A stretch of DNA of 64,000 nucleotides from NCBI GenBank assembly GCA_965656875.1, contig CBFHMJ010000028.1:1-64000 (forward strand), in the 5' to 3' direction. Position 1 is the first letter of the stretch. The number at the start of each line of letters is the position of its first letter. A program made the position numbers and the translations under genes. A model generated the notes under the pieces. The model saw nothing but the letters and a program-made list of their open reading frames with translations, was not told where the DNA came from and ran no database searches. Below are positions 26,909 to 34,900 of this stretch, piece after piece. This DNA comes from CBFHMJ01 sp965656875. Its GTDB lineage: Bacteria; Pseudomonadota; Gammaproteobacteria; Enterobacterales; Alteromonadaceae.

Positions 26909-28252
26909 TCAAATGGTAATGCTTGGTATCAGCGCAGCTTGTGATTGTAAATAGGCTGCCTTTGAATGAATGTGTTCTTTAATTTGATTCATGTAATTCA
27001 GTTCATCGTTTGTAAAATCATTTTCGTCTTTAAGCGTGTTGATGAAGGCATCCCCGGTTAATAGCGTGATTACTTTTTTAGTGATCGTTGTAAGTGAACG
27101 AGATACCAGTTTTTTGTCGATCTCACAGCTTTCCGCGAAATCTGCCAATTGGTAGGCGTGAATATCATCAGGTTCAAATTCGTCGCCCATTGCCATAGCA
27201 AGTACATGTTTGAATTGAGGAAACATTGCAATGTTGACAAGATCATAAGCAGGTGTGAATTGAAACGTGTGTTTATCAAGGAAGAATGAAATGTTCTTTC
27301 CGTGGCTGTCGTAATTGCTAATCAATAGATTGAATAATTGCCAGTTAAGAAGCCAGTGAGTGCTTTCTACCGGTGATGTCATTGAACGACAAATTGCGAA
27401 AAGTCTGGGAAGACTTGCGCCATCTCGGATGTGCTTTACATCCCTACCATCACCTAAATTTCTCTCATATTTAAATTCTCTGGGAAGATTTAACGCCTGA
27501 CAGCCATCTATGACATGTCTTCGTAAGACTCGTTGTTGATCAGCTATATATTTCCTGTCATACCTTTCTACGATAAGTACCGGATGTTTGCCAATTCGAT
27601 TAAATTTTACGGCTGAAGTAGGTAATTCTGCCGCTAAAGAAAGCTTCATACAGAAATATTCATTCAATACGAGGTTTGGACAGTTTTGCTTCTCAAATTT
27701 GAGAATATGAGTGGAGCATAATGCCCCATCGCCAAACCCGGGTTGTCCTTTGTCATTAATGAATACGTTAAGCTTGTCCTGAACACCTGCCACGCTTAGT
27801 CTGGGTTTATCATCCCAGGTCAGTAATCCAAAATCTTCTTTGATATCAAGTCGTTTTTCGAGCTCTTCATCACTTAATGGCCTGAAAACCGGACTTTTCA
27901 TTGTGGTGAAGGCTTGTCCGGCCTCAGATGGATTGAAGGTAATTGCACCAGAAAGATCTCCGCCAATTTGGCGAACTTGTGAATAAACATTCCGTTCCGA
28001 AACGCCAATATTCTCTGCAAGTAATAGTCTTGCGTGACCTTCAGGTAGCAGATTATCTACAAAGTTGTAAGCAACAGAGCGAGCGTGGTTATTGTTGAGA
28101 GTAAGCCATGGGGAAATTGCAAATCCATTTTGTTGCCAGAATTCATTGTATTCCAGTGTTAACAGCCCTGTTGCATTGTCTAATTTCAATTGACCAATGG
28201 ATGTATCTCCATATTTTACGAGTAACATCTGAGATTTTGTGTTGTCCCCCAT
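26909..28252 (-). CDS. hipA: HipA-family serine/threonine kinase toxin (module 1)
   Basis: A 447-residue HipA-like protein. The N-terminal subdomain contains FVDNLLPEGHARLLLAENIG, then the glycine-rich loop region RLSVAGVQDKLNVF, in which the Ser corresponds to the autophosphorylated Ser150 of E. coli HipA. The catalytic segment is NYDSHGKNISFF (catalytic Asp, Asn) and the metal-binding Asp is in TPAYDLV. HipA kinases phosphorylate tRNA synthetases or related targets, halting translation and causing persistence. It starts 2 bp after hipB of the same module. It is less canonical (GVQDKL) than the second copy at 29163, so its target may differ. Confidence 0.9.
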   Translation of the reverse strand: MGDNTKSQMLLVKYGDTSIGQLKLDNATGLLTLEYNEFWQQNGFAISPWLTLNNNHARSVAYNFVDNLLPEGHARLLLAENIGVSERNVYSQVRQIGGDLSGAITFNPSEAGQAFTTMKSPVFRPLSDEELEKRLDIKEDFGLLTWDDKPRLSVAGVQDKLNVFINDKGQPGFGDGALCSTHILKFEKQNCPNLVLNEYFCMKLSLAAELPTSAVKFNRIGKHPVLIVERYDRKYIADQQRVLRRHVIDGCQALNLPREFKYERNLGDGRDVKHIRDGASLPRLFAICRSMTSPVESTHWLLNWQLFNLLISNYDSHGKNISFFLDKHTFQFTPAYDLVNIAMFPQFKHVLAMAMGDEFEPDDIHAYQLADFAESCEIDKKLVSRSLTTITKKVITLLTGDAFINTLKDENDFTNDELNYMNQIKEHIHSKAAYLQSQAALIPSITI

Positions 28253-28254
28253 CG

Positions 28255-28545
28255 TTAAACCCAGCCCTGGTTTGCAGCATCAGAAGAAACTGCTGATGCC
28301 AGTTCGTTGCAGGTAAGTTTGATGCCTAAACCATGCAAAACGGCAAATACCGCCGTCATAGTGCAGTTACCATTCCCATTTTCTATGCGAGATAATGTAT
28401 TAATTCCCACGCCACAGAGTGCTGCGCAGTCGGCCATTTTTAAACGTAATGCAGTACGTTTGGCTTTAATTAACTGCCCCAGTATTGCTGAGTCATGAAT
28501 AAACGGGCTATCTGGCATATCAGATGCTTTCACTTTTTTTGCCAT
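28255..28545 (-). CDS. hipB: HipB-like XRE-family antitoxin (module 1)
   Basis: A DNA-binding helix-turn-helix protein: LGQLIKAKRTALRLKMADCAALCGVGINTLSRIENGNGN is split here as LIKAKRTALRLKMADCAAL and CGVGINTLSRIENG. I choose the ATG at 28543-28545 (MAKKVKASDMPD) over a TTG at 28569, because the TTG would place an operator palindrome inside the gene. It should neutralise the adjacent HipA kinase and repress the operon through the four TCACC-N6-GGTGA-type palindromes located just upstream. Length 96 residues, normal for HipB. Confidence 0.87.
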   Translation of the reverse strand: MAKKVKASDMPDSPFIHDSAILGQLIKAKRTALRLKMADCAALCGVGINTLSRIENGNGNCTMTAVFAVLHGLGIKLTCNELASAVSSDAANQGWV

Positions 28546-28562
28546 GTGCTTCTGCTCAATAT

Positions 28563-28727
28563 TCACCAATAATGGTGATTGTAGCTTGATTGTGAGAAAT
28601 TAGCACTAAATTCACCGATAATGATGAATAAACCTCATTTTGAATAATTACCTTTATTAATTCACCGATAACGGTGAATTAATGGTGTTATACGCAGACT
28701 TTCCAATTTAATCACTGATAATGGTGA
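28563..28727 (-). promoter_or_regulatory. Operator array for hipBA module 1
   Basis: Four palindromes of the form TCACC-N6-GGTGA lie at 28563-28578, 28612-28627 (right arm GATGA), 28662-28677 and 28712-28727 (left arm TCACT), about 50 bp apart (starts at 28563, 28612, 28662 and 28712). The first lies 18 bp before the hipB start codon. The near-regular 50-bp step means the sites share roughly the same DNA face. Most likely HipB binding sites for autoregulation (inference from position and from E. coli hipBA). Confidence 0.8.
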
Positions 28728-28796
28728 TTAAACATATCCAGATATCGCGAACTAATCTTTAGGCCATTCTGTAACTCAAATGCTTTAAACTCGTTT

Positions 28797-28895
28797 TATC
28801 CTAAAATTGGTATAAATTCAATTTATCCTTATTTTGGTATAAAGTTGATTTATCCTTATTTTGGTATAAAGTTGATTTATCCTTATTTTGGTATA
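28797..28895 (+). promoter_or_regulatory. Operator array for hipBA module 2
   Basis: Three identical 18-bp sites, tatccttattttggtata, at 28824-28841, 28851-28868 and 28878-28895, and one variant, tatcctaaaattggtata, at 28797-28814, all in a 27-bp repeat unit. The half-site TATCC is the one used by E. coli HipB (TATCC-N8-GGATA); here the right half is GGTATA, so symmetry is imperfect. The last site ends 10 bp before the hipB ATG, so bound repressor would block the promoter and ribosome site. Confidence 0.85.
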
Positions 28896-28905
28896 AGTTG
28901 TGGAT

Positions 28906-29151
28906 ATGAGATTAAACACTCCAATAGACCTCGGTCGTATGATTCGCGATGAACGTAAAAAGAAAGGCTGGACGCAAACAGAATTAGCCGATAAAGCGGG
29001 GTTACTGCAAAAGGATATTTCACGTATTGAGAATCATACTGCAAAAGTAAATTTATTTGTGCTGTTAGGTATTTGTGCCGTACTTAACATTCAACTATTG
29101 GCTGAACGAGTTGAGTCATTTGACTCTTCGAACAGCGACCTTGGGTTTTAA
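28906..29151 (+). CDS. hipB: HipB-like XRE-family antitoxin (module 2)
   Basis: An 81-residue protein with a clear helix-turn-helix: MIRDERKKKGWTQTELADKA and GLLQKDISRIENHTAKVNLF, close to E. coli HipB in layout. The start may be the ATG at 28906 or a GTG two codons earlier (28900); there is no strong ribosome site for either, as expected for a tightly repressed leader. It precedes hipA by 11 bp and follows the TATCC operator array. Confidence 0.88.
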   Translation: MRLNTPIDLGRMIRDERKKKGWTQTELADKAGLLQKDISRIENHTAKVNLFVLLGICAVLNIQLLAERVESFDSSNSDLGF

Positions 29152-29162
29152 GGAAAGAAGCG

Positions 29163-30476
29163 ATGGGCCGAAAATCTAATACTGGAATACTTTATTGTTC
29201 AATGAATGGTCATTTGGTTGGTGAGTTGAGACTGACAAATGGACGCTTATCTTTTCAATACGATAAAATCTGGCTTGATATACCAGGAGGCAGGGCTATT
29301 TCATTGAGTCTTCCGTTACAAGCTGAAGAAATTACAGGTGACGAAGTAGCGCGGTACTTTGATAACCTACTTCCGGACAATAACAGCATCAGGCAACGAA
29401 TAGTCGATCGACTGGGAGCAAAAAGTATAAGTCCCTTTGATCTGTTGGCTCAAATTGGGGGGGACTGTATCGGCGCATTGGCTTTGGAATTAGTCCCACC
29501 GGCTAGAGGTTCACTTCACTCTTCTCTTTTACTTTCTTTGACACCTTTATCCGAATCTCAAATCGCGCAGCAAATCAGGGATAGTCGTTCTAAAAACACA
29601 TTGGGTATGGACAGTAATGATGATTTCAGAATTTCATTGGCTGGCGCTCAGGAGAAAACGGCTTTGACATTTTGGGAGAATGCCTGGTGTAAACCGCATG
29701 GTAGAGCGCCGACAACTCATATTTTTAAACCGCCAATTTATCACCATGAAAGTATGGGAATAGATCTCTCAGATAGTGTGGATAATGAATGGTTCTGCCT
29801 GAGATTTTTGCAACATCTTGATATCCCAACTGCAAATGCTGATATAAAACAGTTTGAAGATCAAAAAGTGTTAGTAGTGGAGCGATTTGACAGAAAAATT
29901 AGTGATAAACATATTTTACGTTTGCCGCAGGAAGATATGTGTCAGGCATTAGGTCGTTCAGGTGGTTCAAAATATGAGGATCATGGAGGACCGGGAGCTC
30001 TGGAAATTACAAATTTACTCAAATTATCCAAACACACTGTTGAAGACCGACAGATTTTTTTCAAAGCTCAAATAGCATTTTGGTTATTGGCTGCTATTGA
30101 TGGACATGGAAAAAATTTCAGTATTTTTCATCAGCCTAATGGTTACTGTTTAACACCTCTATATGATGTCATGAGTGCTTTTCCCTATTTTGGTCAGGGT
30201 AATATTCAAAAACATAAAATTAAAATGGCTATGAAAGTTCATAGCAAAAATACGCATTATCACTGGAATAACATTCAGAAACGTCATTGGTATACTCATG
30301 GTAAACGTTCTGGTTTTAGTGATAACGCTATTGACTCAATGATGACATATCTGACTGATAGAGTAGAAAAAGCGCTTACAGCGACAAAAGATGAGGCTCC
30401 GGAGTTATTTAATCATAAAACGGGTAATCTTATCGCAGATCGTGTGAGACAGAGTGTTTTAAGATTAACAAGTTGA
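29163..30476 (+). CDS. hipA: HipA-family serine/threonine kinase toxin (module 2)
   Basis: A 437-residue kinase, closer to E. coli HipA than its neighbour. Landmarks are YFDNLLPDNNSIRQRI, the Ser-containing loop RISLAGAQEKTALTFW, VERFDRK, the catalytic AAIDGHGKNFSIF and the metal-binding LTPLYDVMSAFPYFG. Expected to phosphorylate glutamyl-tRNA synthetase or a similar target, silenced by the upstream HipB. Base composition of this gene pair is somewhat more AT-rich than the RiPP and efflux operons, in line with independent acquisition. Confidence 0.93.
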   Translation: MGRKSNTGILYCSMNGHLVGELRLTNGRLSFQYDKIWLDIPGGRAISLSLPLQAEEITGDEVARYFDNLLPDNNSIRQRIVDRLGAKSISPFDLLAQIGGDCIGALALELVPPARGSLHSSLLLSLTPLSESQIAQQIRDSRSKNTLGMDSNDDFRISLAGAQEKTALTFWENAWCKPHGRAPTTHIFKPPIYHHESMGIDLSDSVDNEWFCLRFLQHLDIPTANADIKQFEDQKVLVVERFDRKISDKHILRLPQEDMCQALGRSGGSKYEDHGGPGALEITNLLKLSKHTVEDRQIFFKAQIAFWLLAAIDGHGKNFSIFHQPNGYCLTPLYDVMSAFPYFGQGNIQKHKIKMAMKVHSKNTHYHWNNIQKRHWYTHGKRSGFSDNAIDSMMTYLTDRVEKALTATKDEAPELFNHKTGNLIADRVRQSVLRLTS

Positions 30477-30638
30477 GAATCGAACTCTTTGTTAATTAAG
30501 TTAAAACAGCCTGTCTTGCGTTTAATCAGCATGCTGAGTTGTAGCTACAGGCCACACCTGCCCACTTCAAACCTCATTTGAACCTACATCCATTTTCCTT
30601 TACCGTGTCGGCATCAATCTATTGCTCGATGCTTTTCC

Positions 30639-31784
30639 ATGAAAAAACATGTTATTTCTTCCTGTGTTACTGCCTTTGTTGCTTTGACTGCAACGTTTTC
30701 TTCCACGCTGTTTGCTGTTGAGGCTGAACGGTTTACGCCGGTAGCAGCGCCTGCAACGACTGAGTTAATGATTAAAGGACATGAGGACAGTTTGTGTCTG
30801 GTAGCGAATGGCGCGGCGGATTATTTGTCACAGCACCCGGAAGATTCGGCAGTGGTGCATGCCGGGAAAGGGTTGCCAGAGGCATTTACGCTTGAACGAG
30901 TGAAAAACACGCTGCGGTTTATTTGCGAGACGGCGATGGCAGATAAAGAAAGTGGGCAATCACGGTTAAGCGATCCTGCATTTATTCAGCGACATTTTCA
31001 GTTTTATCGTTGGACACCTGATAAGCAAACGGCGTTGATGCATGCCAAAAAGAGCAAAAAAGCGGGGCAGAAAAATATACTGAATCGTTTGCCTGACGAT
31101 CAAATCTTATTGACGAAATACTACACAAAATTAATTGAAGCGCAGGAAAAGCCCTCACCACAGGCGGATCAGGCGTTATATGCCTTGCCGTTTGACGAAC
31201 AAGGTATGACACAGGAGCAGGCTGATAAACAGCGAGCGACGTTAACCCGGTTTAAATACACGCGTCAGGATGTGATTAACGGCGTGTTATTAAAAAACAG
31301 CCTGGCAAAACCGCTCGTGTGGCTGTCGGAAAAAGCCCTGCATGATGTGTTGTTACAGGGAACCGGTGTGGCAACCGTGAATGGTAAACAACGGATTTTT
31401 AATGTTCATCGTAACAATGGCATCGCTTACGATTACACCCTGGATAAAACAAAACAGCCGCGATACTGGTATTTTGCTGAAGTACCTCACTTTAAAGGCT
31501 ACGGATCGACCATTGAGACCAAAGTACCGGTAGCGCCTCAGGTGACGTTTGCCGGTGATGTGGATTACTTTGGGCTGGGAAAACTCATCATGCTGGATTA
31601 TCAGGTGAATGGTGAATCTCAACAGCGTTTCGGTGTTATGGCCGATCATGGAGGGGCATTTAAGGACAATCAGTTTCAGCTGGATATGCTGGTTGACAGC
31701 TACAAGGGATGGCGAGATTACCACATCGCAAACAAGCATTTACCGGATTATGTCTCCGCATGGCTGGTTTTGATTAAAGAATAA
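30639..31784 (+). CDS. Secreted protein with 3D-domain-like C-terminus (possible MltA-type murein enzyme)
   Basis: A 381-residue protein with a signal peptide (MKKHVISSCVTAFVALTATF...FAVEA). The C-terminal 80 residues read FAGDVDYFGLGKLIMLDY then FGVMADHGGAFKDNQFQLDML, which resembles the 3D domain of MltA and related lytic transglycosylases (pattern D-x-GGA-x-K-x...D). The N-terminal 250 residues are unfamiliar, with two cysteines (SLCLVAN, FICETAM). If the 3D reading is right it acts on peptidoglycan in the periplasm. It is followed at 145 bp by the alpha-2-macroglobulin gene, which in other bacteria often sits by peptidoglycan synthases (pbpC). Moderate confidence only. Confidence 0.55.
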   Translation: MKKHVISSCVTAFVALTATFSSTLFAVEAERFTPVAAPATTELMIKGHEDSLCLVANGAADYLSQHPEDSAVVHAGKGLPEAFTLERVKNTLRFICETAMADKESGQSRLSDPAFIQRHFQFYRWTPDKQTALMHAKKSKKAGQKNILNRLPDDQILLTKYYTKLIEAQEKPSPQADQALYALPFDEQGMTQEQADKQRATLTRFKYTRQDVINGVLLKNSLAKPLVWLSEKALHDVLLQGTGVATVNGKQRIFNVHRNNGIAYDYTLDKTKQPRYWYFAEVPHFKGYGSTIETKVPVAPQVTFAGDVDYFGLGKLIMLDYQVNGESQQRFGVMADHGGAFKDNQFQLDMLVDSYKGWRDYHIANKHLPDYVSAWLVLIKE

Positions 31785-31929
31785 CGATGTGTTATTCAGA
31801 CGTGAAAAAATACAGGTTTTAGCTATTTTTTAGTAAGTAATCTTTGTTTCACCACGCCAGATTAGAGACCAAACGACAAGACCGCTGGATCTGCTTTCAG
31901 GTTCAGCCACTACTCGAAGGAAGGAACGT

Positions 31930-34900
31930 ATGAAGTTATCGGACATTATTCAATCGTTTGTACTTATCGTATTAGCCGTTATCACCCTGAGTTCACAGGC
32001 CAATGCTTTCACCATTCAATCCGCTCGCTTTAACAGCGATAACACGACTAACCGTCAATTAGCTATTCAGTTTTCTGCACCTGTGGCTTTACCTGGCGCG
32101 GTGCCAACAATGGCTCACCTGAACGCTGTTCAACTACCGCCCGATATTAAAGCAATGTGCAACTGGCGTTTTGTGAAGCCAGATGTGCTGGCATGTGAAA
32201 GCCAGCAGCATTTTCCGCAGCAACGTGCCATAGAACTGACGGTTGAACCGACGTTTCCAGGTTTGAATGGCGTCCTGGGTAAGCGCTTTGAAACTACCCT
32301 GATAACCCCCCTGATGCCGTTACAATTGCAGGTGATGAGTGATGGATTTTCCTTTCCGTTGTCGTTAACACTGGCGAGCGGTAGCGACCAGACGATGGCG
32401 GAATCGTTACCGTCGTTACAGGTTACCCTTGTTGCTCCGGACGGTTCTCGCTTTGTGATGCGAGGTACTGAAGTGGCTAACAGTTATATCACGACGTCAG
32501 TCGGTTTCTCGCTGGAACAACAAAGCCATCCAGACGGAACATGGCCAGAGGGTGATTATCAGGTTTGGCTGGAAGCTGGTTTTAAATATACTTCTGATAG
32601 CATAGCGACGACTAAACGCCAGTGGTTAGGACGATTTGGCGTGTATCGTCATCAACAAATTCTCGGCCTTGCTTGTCAGCAACATCACACTCATCCGGTG
32701 CAGCCTTTTGGGCAGGATCTCGATTACATTCCTCTTAGGTCGTTGCAACAGTATGCGCCGGAGCAGGTGATTGATTGTCCATCTAATAAACTCCAGTTGG
32801 TCTTTGCGCGTGATGTCCAGCTATCAGGCAATAATCCTGAAGCGGATTTTGTGCAATATGGTTGGGTTCGCGGTGGGCAGTATCGGGTTAATGTTGGCTG
32901 GGGCCAACGTGGTGTTTCACTGGTGCTGGAAGGTGGCACTGGATTTACTCTGGATCTGAACGCGCTGGTTGAACGTTTACCTACAAATGATGCATTGCCG
33001 TTTAAAAAACTGCCCGGTGTTATTCGTTTTACAACGCCTGCTGCGCTGTCTGACTATGCCATTACTCACGTTGAATCAGACGATATCTCCCCGGCAGAGA
33101 TGCCAAAACTCCAGTTCGAATATGCAGGTCAACCGGATATTTCATATAAATTTCATCGAATTACGTCATTTCAGTCGATGTTGGACTGGCTGAATAACAA
33201 GCCAGTTGATTTGGTTTCCCGGACGATAGATACGTCGGATAATCCTCAGTTTCCAGTTCGCGTTGATGTATTTGATGCTGACACAACACTGAGTGAAAAC
33301 GGTGGCGTGGGCTTTTTATCGGTTGATAATCACCTGAAACACAAGGGCTTGCGTCCTTTACCTCATCAGCTTCCGCTGTATCAACAAGGGTTTAATCTGT
33401 CATTTGTACGCGGTGACAGTTGGCTGATTCATTCATCAGACTGGCAGGGACGAGCATTAAACGGGGCGACTGTGCGATTGTTGTGTCCCGGGCGAACCTA
33501 TCCTGAATTGCTGGGCGTGACGGATAGTAACGGTATGCTGTTTGTTGAGCAGCCGGAATTAGCCGCGAACAGTAAACCAGGTCTGACAGTCAATGAAGGC
33601 GATTCGTTATTACCAGATTCACTGGCGACTTGCTGGCTTTGGGGAACCCGGCAACAACAACAGGCTGCTATGAAAATTGATTCCGGTGCTGCTGAGCCTG
33701 GGTCTCAATGGATGATACATGGCTGGCTATCGCAGCCTGTGTATCAACCGGGCGAGACAATCGACGTCGGGTTTATCATCAAACAACGATCAGATACTGG
33801 TCTGAAAGCCATTGATGTAAGTGAGGACTACGACCTGGTTGTGCGAGAGTATAATCGTGGTCGGGTGGTAAAACGTCTGTCGCTGGCAACTGTCTCTAAG
33901 CGGGGCATTCATCGGGGGACTTTTGAGACTGCGGCTGACATGGCGTCCGGGATCTATTCGATTGGACTGCAAGCAAAAAGCATGTCTGCTGATGACAGTA
34001 GCGGCTTCCGATACATTGAATCTGTGTTGATTAAACAATTTGACCCGCCGTCGTTTGAATATCAGTTAGATTTACCTGATAGCTATTCAGTTGCTCAACC
34101 TGATGAAATCACCGTTAGCGCTAACATGTTAAATGGTGAACCTCTCAGTCAGGGCAAGCTGGAATATGTGGCTGATGTCAGTGAGCGTTATAGTGCGCCC
34201 GATAACTGGCCAAAAGACTATCGATTTAACTATAACAGGCTGCAAGGATCTTATTTAAATGAGCGGCCACAAAACACGGTGTTACTGGACCAGGATGGGC
34301 GAACACGGTTTACACCGGACTTATCCTATTGGCACGATCGTTTTCCTTTGTTATCGAATCTCAATATTTCTACTACTGTGGTTTCTGCCTCGGGCGAACG
34401 CATCAGTAAGCGTTCGTCTACCTTCCTTGATACCAATCCACATTATATTGGCTACAAACATGACAAAACCACTAATGCACTGACGTTGATTGCGGTGAAT
34501 GCACAAGGTGAACAGGTTCAGGATGTTCAGGCATCAGTTGTGACTTCTGTGCGCAAAGATGGCGTGTATGAGCCAGGAGACAAGCTGTGTGACGCACAAA
34601 CAATCCCAGCGACTTGTCAGTTACCGGACCGTTACGGTTCGTTTGAATTACTGATTGATGATGGCGACATCCACTGGCCGATCCATCTGTTTCGACGGAA
34701 ACCTGAACCTGAGCGTAATTATCAGGAGGCATTAACGCTGACGTTGCCGGACAAAGTGGTTGCGGGAGAGAACATTGAGGTTGAGTTACAGTCGTTAGTC
34801 GAAGGTATGGCGACTATTATTCTGAATGCGGGTGTTGAGCGTCGTAGCTGGCAACTACCAGTCACGGGTGGTAAACAAACGATTCCTCTGGCGATAAAGC

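Noticed and set aside
28570..28899. Regularly spaced repeats considered as a CRISPR array
   Set aside because: Repeats are short operator palindromes with only 9-bp spacers on one side and no cas genes; the HipB operator explanation fits better.
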